From positions 104,982 through 168,981 of the forward strand of contig JAAWHG010000001.1 in NCBI GenBank assembly GCA_022795735.1: a DNA stretch of 64,000 nucleotides, written 5' to 3'. Positions 54,812-63,885 of this stretch are shown here, one piece after another. Origin of the DNA: Oscillospiraceae bacterium (lineage in GTDB: Bacteria > Bacillota > Clostridia > Oscillospirales > Oscillospiraceae). Made by a program: the position numbers and the translations under genes. The notes below the pieces were generated by a model. It saw only the letters and a program-made list of their open reading frames with translations, had not been told where the DNA came from and did not search any database. The stretch's first letter is position 1. Each line of letters starts with the position of its first letter.

Positions 54812-55753
54812 TCATCCCATCTCCCCTATTTGTGACAGATAGTCTTGGTAGACTAAATTCAGTCCAACCTGCAGAGAGGTTTTCGCCTGCCATCCAAGCT
54901 GGCTGATTTTGGTACTGTCCACCATTCTCCGTGCCATCCCATCCGGCTTGGAGGCATCGCAGACAATTTCGCCCTCGTATCCCGTGATGTCACGAATGAT
55001 TTCCGCAAGCCGCTGCATGCTTACTTCCTCGCCGCTGCCCATATTTATGGGTCCTGGCTCCTCATAATGCTCCATTAGATAGATGCATCCATCGGCCAAG
55101 TCTTCTGTATAGAGAAATTCACGCAGTGCGCGCCCGCTGCCCCATAGTTCAACCTGCGGGAGACATTCCATCTTTGCCCGATGAAACTTTGCGATCAACG
55201 CAGGGATGACATGGGATTTCTGCGGATCGAAGCTGTCGTGTAAGCCATAGGCGTTTGCCGGAATTGTACTGATAAAACGGTCTCCATACTGCCTTTGCAG
55301 ATAACTGCAAAGGCGGCAGCCGCATATCTTGGCCAGAGCGTATCCCTCATTTGTCACCTCTGGCAAATCTGTGAGAAGCGCATCCTCGCCCATTGGCTGC
55401 CGGCAATTTGCAGGGTACATACAAGCACTGCCCAGATATAGCAACTTCTCAACACCATAAGCATGGGAGGACAGAATAACATTTTGCGCAATTGCCATAT
55501 TGACACTGAAAAAGTCCGCCGGTGCCTCGCTGTTTGCTCGTATGCCGCCTACCAGTCCCGCTGCCACAAATACATAGCGCGGTCTTTCCCGTCTAAAAAA
55601 CGCCTCTACCTTGTCCTGTTTTGTCAAATCCAGCTCCTGGTGTGTTGGCAGGAGAAGGCATTCAAATCCAGCCGCACGCAAACGACGTACCAGCGCGGAA
55701 CCAGCCATCCCACTGTGTCCCGCGACATAAATCTTTGAATCCCGTTCCATCAT
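54812..55753 (-). CDS. colC: GDP-L-colitose synthase or GDP-L-fucose synthase (ColC/Fcl)
   Basis: 313 residues. All Fcl active-site features are present: IYVAGHSGMAGSALVRRLR, HQELDLTKQ, GLVGGIRANSEAPADF, Ser and Cys in GSACMYPAN, Tyr/Lys in GYALAKICGC and the His in QKSHVIPALIAKFH. Fcl makes GDP-L-fucose from the Gmd product; its homologue ColC makes GDP-L-colitose from the ColD product by the same epimerase-reductase chemistry. Placement in frame-overlap with the colD-like gene favours ColC, but sequence alone cannot separate the two. Confidence 0.78.
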   Translation of the reverse strand: MMERDSKIYVAGHSGMAGSALVRRLRAAGFECLLLPTHQELDLTKQDKVEAFFRRERPRYVFVAAGLVGGIRANSEAPADFFSVNMAIAQNVILSSHAYGVEKLLYLGSACMYPANCRQPMGEDALLTDLPEVTNEGYALAKICGCRLCSYLQRQYGDRFISTIPANAYGLHDSFDPQKSHVIPALIAKFHRAKMECLPQVELWGSGRALREFLYTEDLADGCIYLMEHYEEPGPINMGSGEEVSMQRLAEIIRDITGYEGEIVCDASKPDGMARRMVDSTKISQLGWQAKTSLQVGLNLVYQDYLSQIGEMG

Positions 55754-56919
55754 GCGAGCGCTTGATCGAGCAGAAGCGGGAGCTTGTCCAATACCTGCGC
55801 CATATCTTGAGAATGATTGCCAACAAAGAATCCATTGTCATGCACATAATCAGCATTTTCTAATGTACCCGCAACGGAGGCATGCAACTTTGGAAATACC
55901 GGCTGCCGCGCGAAGTTCCCCGCTACAATCGGACGCGTCTCCACACCATTTGCCCTCAAGTGCGTCACAACACGGTCACGCAAGCCCGCGCCGGGTTTAC
56001 GCAGGAGCAACGCAAACCCGAACCAGGAGGACATCCCAGTCTCCCGCTGCATGGAAAAGAGCGGATGGCCCGCAAGCTTCTTTTGAAGATATTCTGCATT
56101 TTTACGCCGCTGTACCACAAAGCCATCCAGCTTTTTAAACTGCTCCGTTGCCAACGCCCCCTCCATCTCCAGTGGCCGCAAGTTATAGCCGGGCGTTACA
56201 AAGCAAAAGCTCTCATAAAATGGATCGGCATCCTTGGTATGCAGCGCACTGCTCTGCGGAAGGTCTCTCGTCCAGCCATGTGCCCGAAGGGAGAGCATAT
56301 ATTGATAAAGCAGCTCATCGTCTGTAACGACGAATCCACCCTCCATGGTGCAAAGATGGTGAGAAAAGAAGGTGGAATAGGTCCCGAAAACACCAAACGT
56401 TCCAGCCTGTTTCCCGCCATAGGACGCGCCCATGGACTCACAGTTGTCCTCCATCAATAGAAGATCATGTTGACGGCACAACGCACACAGCGCATCAAAC
56501 TCGTTCGGATTGCCCAGTAAATTTACAGCAAATATTGCTCTCGTGTCTTTCGTCAAAGCTGCCGCAACCTTTTGGACATCCAGGTTCAGCGTCTCGCGGT
56601 CAATGTCCACAAGCCGAAACCGCAAGCCCATTTGCTCCAGCGGAAAATAAGTCGTACTCCATGAAACCGCTGGGACTAGAACCTCATCGCCCTGCCGCAA
56701 TTTTCCGGAACAGACCATCGCGGCGATCGCCAGCAAATTTGCCGTTGAACCTGAGCTCGTCATAACTGCGTATTTTGTTCCAAATTGTTCCGCCGCAGCC
56801 CGTTCCGCCGCCTGCACTTCCCCGCCCATGGTAAACCGGTTGGAGTCCAGAACACGAAGAATTGCTGCGCGTTCCGCCTCGCCCCATGTATCATTTGAAA
56901 GTCGATACTCTAATTGCAT
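55750..56919 (-). CDS. colD: GDP-4-keto-6-deoxy-D-mannose 3-dehydratase (ColD)
   Basis: PLP/PMP enzyme that removes the 3-OH of GDP-4-keto-6-deoxymannose on the way to colitose. The start MQLEYRLSNDTW at 56919 is favoured by AAGGGG and the family N-terminus; an ATG seven codons earlier overlaps gmd. 389 residues. The DegT fold is clear (SSGSTANLLAIAAM, PAVSWSTTYFPLEQMGLRF, EDNCESMGASYGG). The usual PLP lysine is replaced by His in STFFSHHLCTMEGG, as in ColD, where this His is the catalytic base; RAHGWTRDLP and SSWFGFALLLRK also match ColD. A normal sugar aminotransferase is therefore unlikely. Confidence 0.88.
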   Translation of the reverse strand: MQLEYRLSNDTWGEAERAAILRVLDSNRFTMGGEVQAAERAAAEQFGTKYAVMTSSGSTANLLAIAAMVCSGKLRQGDEVLVPAVSWSTTYFPLEQMGLRFRLVDIDRETLNLDVQKVAAALTKDTRAIFAVNLLGNPNEFDALCALCRQHDLLLMEDNCESMGASYGGKQAGTFGVFGTYSTFFSHHLCTMEGGFVVTDDELLYQYMLSLRAHGWTRDLPQSSALHTKDADPFYESFCFVTPGYNLRPLEMEGALATEQFKKLDGFVVQRRKNAEYLQKKLAGHPLFSMQRETGMSSWFGFALLLRKPGAGLRDRVVTHLRANGVETRPIVAGNFARQPVFPKLHASVAGTLENADYVHDNGFFVGNHSQDMAQVLDKLPLLLDQALA

Positions 56920-56936
56920 TCTGAAATGACCCCTTT

Positions 56937-57986
56937 TCATCCTTGTTTCAGCAGTATACGCTCCCGTTCGGCCAACTTTCTATCATGTACGGCCATCAAC
57001 TCTACAAGCCGTTCATATGTCGTATGCTGTGGATTCCAGCCCAGTTTGGTTTTAGCTTTTGTGGGGTCGCCGAGCAGATCGACCACATCCGTTGGGCGGT
57101 AAAACGCCGGACTGACTTCAACCAGCACCTTCCCGCTCGCCCGGTCTATCCCTTTTTCATCTTGGCCGCTTCCCTGCCAATCCAGTTCAATCCCGTTGCA
57201 ATGGAACGCAAGCTGTGTAAACTCCCGCACCGTATGCTGCACACCCGTCGCAATTACAAAATCGTCCGGCTCATTTTGTTGCAGCATCAGCCACATACAC
57301 TCCACATAATCCTTCGCATAGCCCCAGTCCCGCCGCGAATCCAAATTGCCAAGATACAGCTTTTCCTGTAGTCCACAGGCGATGCGCCCGGCGGCCAGTG
57401 TGATCTTCCGTGTGACAAAGGACTCGCCACGGCGCTCGGATTCATGGTTGAACAGGATGCCATTGCAGGCAAACATCCCGTAAGCCTCTCGATATTCCCG
57501 GACAATCCAATATCCGTATTGTTTCGCGACTGCATAAGGGGAATATGGATGGAAGGGTGTCCTTTCACTCTGTGGAACCTCTTCCACCTTTCCGAACAGC
57601 TCAGAGGTAGACGCCTGATAAATCCTGCACCGTTTCTCCAGGCCAAGAATACGAACGGCTTCTAAAATTCGCAGTGTGCCAAGCGCATCCGTCTGCGCTG
57701 TGTATTCCGGGACCGAAAAGGATACGGCAACATGGCTCTGCGCCGCCAGATTGTAAATCTCATCCGGCTCAATACTATGAATGACATCGACAAGCCCAAG
57801 CGGATCCATCATATCTCCGTAATGGATGTGGAAGCATTCCCGGTCCAGCAGATGTTCAATATGCTCTTTTCGGTCCACCGAGGTCCTTCGGACCAGGCCG
57901 TGCACATCATAACCCTTGTCCAGCAGAAGTTCTGCCAGATAGCTCCCATCTTGACCCGATACGCCTGTAATCAAAGCAGTTTTCAT
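56937..57986 (-). CDS. gmd: GDP-mannose 4,6-dehydratase
   Basis: Makes GDP-4-keto-6-deoxy-D-mannose, the branch point to fucose, rhamnose, perosamine and colitose. 349 residues. [20 protein letters not shown] (cofactor loop), [60 protein letters not shown] (Tyr/Lys) and [18 protein letters not shown] are all family marks. Followed by colD, then colC/fcl, with short spacing or overlaps. Confidence 0.97.
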   Translation of the reverse strand: MKTALITGVSGQDGSYLAELLLDKGYDVHGLVRRTSVDRKEHIEHLLDRECFHIHYGDMMDPLGLVDVIHSIEPDEIYNLAAQSHVAVSFSVPEYTAQTDALGTLRILEAVRILGLEKRCRIYQASTSELFGKVEEVPQSERTPFHPYSPYAVAKQYGYWIVREYREAYGMFACNGILFNHESERRGESFVTRKITLAAGRIACGLQEKLYLGNLDSRRDWGYAKDYVECMWLMLQQNEPDDFVIATGVQHTVREFTQLAFHCNGIELDWQGSGQDEKGIDRASGKVLVEVSPAFYRPTDVVDLLGDPTKAKTKLGWNPQHTTYERLVELMAVHDRKLAERERILLKQG

Positions 57987-58004
57987 AGGGATCTCCTTCA
58001 GTTT

Positions 58005-59084
58005 TTATTTTCCGTTTGCCTTTCTTTTTCTTCCTCTGTTCATCTTATAGTCCAGCCAGCCCTTGAAGCAGCCTGACGTGTTCCTCGCAATTTTTCGCAG
58101 TCCCATCTTCCCGTCCCGGCACAGTGCCGCGTCATCCTGTGCCGTCATAGAAGGAAAGCCAATCGGGTTTTTATCAAACGGTCTCACACCTCTTTCTATA
58201 ATCGACGACAGAAAGTCCGCCAAGCCGTCTTTCCAATGCAACGGATAGGCATCTGTCAACGGACGTTGACGGAGCATCTCCAAATACTGTGCGTCATTCC
58301 GGTCCAGTTCTATAACCCGCCGTATCACCGCCTCAAAATCATTTCCGTAGTTCGCACAATTGACAAATGCCTTTTCGTTGAAGTATTCTGTTACATTCGG
58401 ATCACCCCAATAAATTGGGATGGATTTTGCCATCAGAGGATGAATCAACTTTTCTGTCGCCCAGCCAGACATAGCACAGTTTTCAAAGGCAATACTAAAT
58501 TTGTAGTCTTGTAAAAAATTCAATTTGCTTTGCATCCAATCACCATTGAAGTGCTTTTCGGAAAGATGGTCGTTTTTATGATATCGGGTCCCAATCTTAT
58601 CCTCCATATTGTGCAAAACTTCCCCAGGACAATCGATATGCCGGTAATTTGAAAGCGCTTGACAAAATGCGCTTCTAAGCTTTGCTCCTTCCCCGCTATG
58701 GGCGTTGGAATAAACAAAATTACAAAATTTTCGCCCCGTGTTCTCTTGGGATACCATCCGTTCCTTCCAGAGCGTTTCCCCAAGTTCCTCCTCGCCATAA
58801 TTCAAAAAGGGCGGCGTCCGAAAATAACGTTCTCCAAAGGACAGCTTGAATGGACCAATTGCGTAATCACAGTCATTGAAATTCGGTAAAACCGGCTCAA
58901 CCGCAAGAAAAATACGAACAGCATGCTGGAACCGCAAAAACTCCGTTCCAAAAGCGCTATAGAAAACAAAGTCCGGTTCCTCCGATATTTCCACCTCATG
59001 ACGCTTCCGCAACGCCTGCATAAAACAATTTTTATTTACATCAAACCCAAACGGCATATCAGTAAAATAAACGTGGATTTTCAT
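58005..59084 (-). CDS. GT10-family (fucosyltransferase-like) glycosyltransferase
   Basis: 359 residues. Donor site: DYKFSIAFENCAMSGWATEK, then PIYWGDPNVTEYFNEKAFVN. The N-terminal acceptor domain has VRIFLAVEPVLPNFNDCDYA, shared almost word for word with the second GT10 at 47749-48972. Closer in base composition to the gmd region than to the A/T-rich island. Probably transfers a GDP-linked 6-deoxy or 3,6-dideoxy sugar. Lies 18 bases after gmd's start side and 25 bases from manC. Confidence 0.9.
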   Translation of the reverse strand: MKIHVYFTDMPFGFDVNKNCFMQALRKRHEVEISEEPDFVFYSAFGTEFLRFQHAVRIFLAVEPVLPNFNDCDYAIGPFKLSFGERYFRTPPFLNYGEEELGETLWKERMVSQENTGRKFCNFVYSNAHSGEGAKLRSAFCQALSNYRHIDCPGEVLHNMEDKIGTRYHKNDHLSEKHFNGDWMQSKLNFLQDYKFSIAFENCAMSGWATEKLIHPLMAKSIPIYWGDPNVTEYFNEKAFVNCANYGNDFEAVIRRVIELDRNDAQYLEMLRQRPLTDAYPLHWKDGLADFLSSIIERGVRPFDKNPIGFPSMTAQDDAALCRDGKMGLRKIARNTSGCFKGWLDYKMNRGRKRKANGK

Positions 59085-59109
59085 ATCCGGAACTCACCAC
59101 TTTTCCTTC

Positions 59110-60450
59110 TTACCACTCCATCGCGTACCGAACAATATCCTCCTCATCGAGTTCCGGCCCAATTTGCACCTCGATCATATGCAGGTCCGTAACGGCGCAG
59201 AGGGCGTGTTTCATACCGGCCGTGATGTAGGCAACATCTCCCCGCTTGACATTGCGTGTGTGTCCGTCCAAAAGCAGCACGCCCGTCCCATCTACAACCG
59301 TCCAGATTTCATCGCGCTTCGCATGGGACTGGTAGCTTAATTTTTTCCCCGCATGGATCTCCAGATGCTTGGTCAGAGATTTTCTTTCATCGCTGTATGT
59401 GATGTAATCAATCACTTTATAGCTGCCCCATCGCCGCTCCTCATACATGGGCCGCTGCTCTAAAGCTTCCACATAAGGCTTCATAAAAGAGCTTGCGTCT
59501 TTTCCGCTCACCAGGATTCCATCCGGCGATGCGGCAATTACCATATCTTTTACACCGAGCGCAACGACCGGAATATTCAGCTCATTCACAATCTTCGTAT
59601 CCGCAGTACCCTCGCCTCGAATGGTCAAGCCGGTATCCGTACCGATCTCCTCAGCGAGCGTGTTCCAGGTACCCAAGTCTTTCCACATACCGCAAAAGGG
59701 CACCACAGCAATGTGCTCCGCCTTTTCCACAACTTCATAATCAAAGCTGATTTTTTTAAGCTTGTGATACTGCTCCATAAGCATATGGAATCGGCTGGTT
59801 TCCGGTTCCGCATCCATCTTGCCAATCAGATATCCAAGTCGGAATGCAAAGACACCGCCATTCCAAAGTGCTCCCGCCGCAATAAGCTCCGCAGCTTTGG
59901 ATGTATCCGGCTTCTCTATAAACTTCTGCACCTCAGCATAACCGTTCTTCTTTTCTCTCTTTGGCAGAATATATCCGTACTTCTCAGATGGATAGGTCGG
60001 GTCAATTCCCATCAGCACAATGTCGGCAACATTCTCCCTCACAGCCCGTTCCATCTTCCGTATGGTATCGAAATATCCCTGCTCTGTATAAGGGTCAACC
60101 GGCATTACAATGACCGGCTCCTCAAGTCCGCAGTGTTTCACATCATATAGATAAGCCGCAGCCAACATGATTGCCGGGTATGTATCGCGGCGCTCCGGTT
60201 CCGTAACAATATCAACTTCCGCGCCAAGCTGGCTGCGAATGGAATCTACCTGTGCAACGCTTGTGGCCACTGTAACGTGGACATCCGCATCCATTTGGCC
60301 AATCTGACGGTAGACCCGCTGCACCATAGATTCCTTGCCCTCGTCCTCACTCGTTAAAAGCTTCAGGAACTGTTTTGACCTGGCGTTGTTTGACAACGGC
60401 CAAAGCCGTTTCCCCGAGCCGCCGGACAGCAGCACAATATTCATATACAT
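59110..60450 (-). CDS. manC: Mannose-1-phosphate guanylyltransferase
   Basis: Makes GDP-mannose for gmd. 446 residues: a nucleotidyltransferase domain (about 1-280; LLSGGSGKRLWPLSNNARSK, VMPVDPYTEQ, VQKFIEKPD, ISFDYEVVEKAEHIAVVP) and a C-terminal cupin (about 335-446) where the phosphomannose-isomerase motif is altered (YQSHAKRDEIWTVV), so isomerase activity is doubtful. Two in-frame ATGs are two codons apart; either may be used after AGGAG. Confidence 0.93.
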   Translation of the reverse strand: MYMNIVLLSGGSGKRLWPLSNNARSKQFLKLLTSEDEGKESMVQRVYRQIGQMDADVHVTVATSVAQVDSIRSQLGAEVDIVTEPERRDTYPAIMLAAAYLYDVKHCGLEEPVIVMPVDPYTEQGYFDTIRKMERAVRENVADIVLMGIDPTYPSEKYGYILPKREKKNGYAEVQKFIEKPDTSKAAELIAAGALWNGGVFAFRLGYLIGKMDAEPETSRFHMLMEQYHKLKKISFDYEVVEKAEHIAVVPFCGMWKDLGTWNTLAEEIGTDTGLTIRGEGTADTKIVNELNIPVVALGVKDMVIAASPDGILVSGKDASSFMKPYVEALEQRPMYEERRWGSYKVIDYITYSDERKSLTKHLEIHAGKKLSYQSHAKRDEIWTVVDGTGVLLLDGHTRNVKRGDVAYITAGMKHALCAVTDLHMIEVQIGPELDEEDIVRYAMEW

Positions 60451-60461
60451 CCACTCCTAAT

Positions 60462-61598
60462 TCATCTTTCTATTTGACGGCCTGTTGGTCCTGTTCGATA
60501 GATCATCTCCACGCTACGGCCCACATCCGCAATTTCAAATCCGCGCTGGCTGAGTTGTTCGATCTCCTCTCCTGCCCCACGATTTCCTTTTTCGTTGAGT
60601 ATGGTCTGTGCCCACTGTCCCGCCCGTTCCAGAAGCGGCAGTCGCTTTGCAAGTCTGGACGCAAACGCCTCCTGCGGTACCCTGTCGGAACAGATTGTTG
60701 GCAAACCGGCGGCCTGTGCCTCAATTGCCACAATTCCCAATCCCTCAAAAATACTCGGAAATACGAACACATCCATCGCCCATAGGAGCTCCTCTACTCT
60801 TGTGCTCGTCCCGTAAAAAATTACCACATCATCAAGAGACAACCTTGCCGCTTCTTTTTGCAGCTCTGTCAACATCTCACCTTCCCCAACCAAAAGAAGG
60901 CGGGCCGTGGACTCTGCCGCATGTACTTGTCCAAAAACCTCCAGTAAAAATTTTTGATTCTTCTGCTGGCACAGTCTCCCCACATTTCCAACTACAAAGG
61001 CGTTCTCCAGATGCAGGCGCTTGCGCACAGCTAACCGTTCCGCTGCGTTGAACTGGAACCGCTGTAATGCAATACCATTTGGAACAACTCGACATCCCCT
61101 CTTTCCGATCAGTTGTGCTGGAAAGAGAAAATCCGCCGCATCCTGGGAACAAGCCCAAAACTCCGTGGCATCCCCGGCAAAGAGCATCCGGGCGATCTTA
61201 TGAATGCCCATCTTTAGCACCCGTGTCTTGCTCCTGCGGAGCATCGTGTTGTGACTATGCGCAATTCGGACGGGGATACCAAGCTTTTTCGCAAGATGCA
61301 GATAGGAAAGCTGCAATGCCTGAAACACATTGAGATGCAGAACGTCATACCTTTGCTCACCCATCAGCTTGGCAAACCTGCGGTAGTTTTCCGTTGGTCT
61401 TCTATGTGATCCGGACAGTTCCCGGAAGCGAATGCCCCGTGCTTTAAGCCTGTTTGTAAAGACGCTCTCTTTCTGCACTTCCACAACAATGTCTATTTCA
61501 AGCCCTGATATCTCCATATGTGTCAAAATGTTGTAAATGAATGCCTCAATGCCACCCGACTCCCAAGTTTGACAATAGATACAAATCCGTCTCACCAT
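60462..61598 (-). CDS. GT4-family glycosyltransferase
   Basis: 378 residues, GT-B fold. GGIEAFIYNILTHMEISG near the N-terminus, the donor-domain start VVGNVGRLCQQKNQKFLLEVF (about 200), LLVGEGEMLTELQKEA, and the E-x7-E-like end VFPSIFEGLGIVAIEAQAAG (about 285-304). Retaining transferase; sugar unknown. Lies 10 bases upstream of the exporter ATPase stop side, inside the operon. Confidence 0.92.
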   Translation of the reverse strand: MVRRICIYCQTWESGGIEAFIYNILTHMEISGLEIDIVVEVQKESVFTNRLKARGIRFRELSGSHRRPTENYRRFAKLMGEQRYDVLHLNVFQALQLSYLHLAKKLGIPVRIAHSHNTMLRRSKTRVLKMGIHKIARMLFAGDATEFWACSQDAADFLFPAQLIGKRGCRVVPNGIALQRFQFNAAERLAVRKRLHLENAFVVGNVGRLCQQKNQKFLLEVFGQVHAAESTARLLLVGEGEMLTELQKEAARLSLDDVVIFYGTSTRVEELLWAMDVFVFPSIFEGLGIVAIEAQAAGLPTICSDRVPQEAFASRLAKRLPLLERAGQWAQTILNEKGNRGAGEEIEQLSQRGFEIADVGRSVEMIYRTGPTGRQIER

Positions 61599-61607
61599 AT
61601 TTACGCT

Positions 61608-62345
61608 TTAAATACTGTATACGGCGCATACATCTTCTGCTCTTCCCACCATCTTGATCCTCCCATTTTCAAGCCAGGCAACATGCCGGCACATCTGCCG
61701 AATCTGCTCCAGGCTGTGGCTGACAAAGAGTACCGTCGTACCGCCGCCCATGAGTTCCAACATTCTGGCCCGGCTCTTCTCCTGGAAGGCTGCGTCTCCT
61801 ACCGCCAGAATTTCGTCCACAATCAGCACCTCCGGCTTCACCACCGAGGCCACCGAAAACGCCAGCCGGGCCAGCATTCCGGAGGAGTAGTTCCGTATCG
61901 GCGTCTCAATAAACTGTCCCAGCTCGGAGAACGCCACAATTTCCTCATATTTTTCCTTCAAAAACGCCTCGCTGTAGCCCAAAATTGCTCCATTTAAAAA
62001 AATGTTCTCCCGTCCGGTCAGGTCCATGTCAAAGCCGGAACCAAGCTCCAGCATGGGTACGATGTTTCCATTGCAGACAACGCTTCCCTCTGTTGGCTTC
62101 AAAATCCCAGAGATCACCTTGAGCATCGTGCTCTTTCCCGCGCCATTGCGGCCAATCAGACCAAATGTCTCACCGCGCCGCACCGTAAACGAAACGTGTT
62201 CCAACGCCGTGAAATCTTGATAAACCAGCTTCCCGCTCAGCTTGCGCGTCACAAACTCCTTGAGGGAAAGAATCTTGTCCAGATTCATATGAAAGCGCAT
62301 GGTCACATCGTTGACCTCGATCATCGTCTTACTCTTATTACTCAT
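61608..62345 (-). CDS. Polysaccharide ABC exporter ATPase (Wzt/TagH type)
   Basis: Energises export of lipid-linked polysaccharide. The start at 62345 (MSNKSKTMIEVNDVTMRF) follows GAGGG and lies just after the permease stop; 245 residues. Walker A GLIGRNGAGKSTMLKVISG (about 60-78), NYSSGMLARLAFSVAS (signature), VLIVDEILAVGDAAFQEK (Walker B) and FVSHSLEQIRQMC. The 'IRNYSSGM' and 'EILAVGD' variants are those of TagH/Wzt/RfbE. There is no C-terminal chain-recognising domain, so no chain-end cap is expected to be read. Confidence 0.94.
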   Translation of the reverse strand: MSNKSKTMIEVNDVTMRFHMNLDKILSLKEFVTRKLSGKLVYQDFTALEHVSFTVRRGETFGLIGRNGAGKSTMLKVISGILKPTEGSVVCNGNIVPMLELGSGFDMDLTGRENIFLNGAILGYSEAFLKEKYEEIVAFSELGQFIETPIRNYSSGMLARLAFSVASVVKPEVLIVDEILAVGDAAFQEKSRARMLELMGGGTTVLFVSHSLEQIRQMCRHVAWLENGRIKMVGRAEDVCAVYSI

Positions 62346-62355
62346 AGCGCAGCCC

Positions 62356-63825
62356 TCACAGATATAGGACAAACTTGTTTTGTTTTCGATAGAATACGAA
62401 AGCCCCGACCAGTAGCATCCCCAGCGCGATTGTCAGACACTGAAGATAGACCGTCGGCTCCGGCGACAGTCCATTCAAAATGCACATACGCGCGCTTTTA
62501 ATAAAGTGGTAAAGAGGATTGATTTGCAAGACAATCCTAAATCCATCTGGCAGGATGGTCTCCGGGTAAAAAATCGGCGTAGCGTACATCCACATCATAT
62601 TCAGCACGTTCCAGAGGAACTGCGTATCACGGAAAAACACCATGGAGGTAGCCAGCAGCATGCCAAACCCCAGACTGAAAATAATCAGGCAAACAAAGAA
62701 ATACAGCGCCAGCACCGCGCTCTTTTGAAAAACCACCCCAGTCCCAAGGCAGACAATCAGCAGCGGCGCCAAAGAGATCGCAAGATTTACCGCCGAAGAC
62801 ATCGTTCGGGTGAGCGGGTAAATGTATTTAGGCATGTAAACCTTTGTAATCAGGCTAGCGTTGCCTAGAATTGAGCTCAATGTCATGCCGCAGGCTTCTC
62901 CAAAGAAGTTAAACATAACCGTGCCAATAATCAAATACGCGGCAAAATTTGGAATATCGCTCTTAAAAATGGTTGAGAAAACCACATACTGCACCAGCAT
63001 GGTCAGCAGGGGGTTCAAGAAACTCCAGAAGATGCCCAGGATGGAACGTTTATACTTTGTTTTAAAATCACGCGCGACAAGCTGGCGGATCAGAAATCGG
63101 TATTTCCTCATTGCAATTAGCGCGTTGACAAGATAACTGTGTTTCCCTCGTCGGTACCGCCGCCAGACAAGCAGAAGCAGCAACGCCAGCAATGCGCCAA
63201 AGATTGCGGAAAACTCCCAATAATGAAGTCCCGTCCAGATGTAGTCCGTACCAGAGGCGGAGAAGCACAGCGTCCCGGGGACAGCTCCGCCGTTGACCGT
63301 CAGTACGAAACCCTCCCGCACGTCCTGCGACGCGACAAGCGGCGCAACCGCATTTCCAATCTCAGAATCCGCGTAAAGCCGCAGTTGCAGAGGTACGTCG
63401 TATACCGTTTCAACCGGCTCCGCCGCCGTCATTGAGAGAACCTGTCCCTCTGTAATCGTTGCGGCATCGAAACTCTCGCGCATCAGCAGTGCACCGTCTG
63501 ACGGTCGGACCAACTCCATCGTAACCGTCCCCGCATTGGAACGGTAATAAGTTCCCCATTGTACAGAGACACGCTCCAGACGCTGGATTTTTGCTTGAAA
63601 GGTCTGCTCTACTATTACACCCTGCGCCAGTTCTGCCGCGCCGCCATCCGCGACCGGCGATGCAACTTCCCCTCGTGACCGTCTGAAATGAAGTTGTTCC
63701 CCCGACAGGAAGTTGAAACTAACAATCAAGAGAATATACGCCGCCAATACACCCCAAAAAATCTTTTTGATATTCAATTCACGCTTCGGATCAGACATTG
63801 CTTTTCTCTTTGCTTTCGCTGTCAA
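62356..63825 (-). CDS. Polysaccharide ABC exporter permease with N-terminal extracytoplasmic beta domain
   Basis: 489 residues from a TTG start (ATG at 63798 is the alternative). A first membrane segment (about 23-42) is followed by 160 residues outside the membrane that look like a jelly-roll or CBM-like beta-sandwich (VSVQWGTYYRSNAGTVTMEL, ESFDAATITEGQVLSM), a second segment (about 205-225), then a normal ABC-2/TagG permease (about 240-489; LVARDFKTKYKRSILGIFW, MMWMYATPIFYPETILP, NPLYHFIKSAR). Wzm/TagG proteins normally lack the extra domain, which may bind the polymer or the wall. Confidence 0.9.
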   Translation of the reverse strand: MTAKAKRKAMSDPKRELNIKKIFWGVLAAYILLIVSFNFLSGEQLHFRRSRGEVASPVADGGAAELAQGVIVEQTFQAKIQRLERVSVQWGTYYRSNAGTVTMELVRPSDGALLMRESFDAATITEGQVLSMTAAEPVETVYDVPLQLRLYADSEIGNAVAPLVASQDVREGFVLTVNGGAVPGTLCFSASGTDYIWTGLHYWEFSAIFGALLALLLLLVWRRYRRGKHSYLVNALIAMRKYRFLIRQLVARDFKTKYKRSILGIFWSFLNPLLTMLVQYVVFSTIFKSDIPNFAAYLIIGTVMFNFFGEACGMTLSSILGNASLITKVYMPKYIYPLTRTMSSAVNLAISLAPLLIVCLGTGVVFQKSAVLALYFFVCLIIFSLGFGMLLATSMVFFRDTQFLWNVLNMMWMYATPIFYPETILPDGFRIVLQINPLYHFIKSARMCILNGLSPEPTVYLQCLTIALGMLLVGAFVFYRKQNKFVLYL

Positions 63826-63885
63826 ATCTCTGCACCTCTTTGAGATTAAAATTTCTCATCATAAACAGTTCTACTGAACAGTCTG

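Noticed and set aside
55750..56919. Perosamine or other GDP-sugar aminotransferase
   Set aside because: The PLP lysine is replaced by His and the flanking sequence matches the 3-dehydratase ColD.
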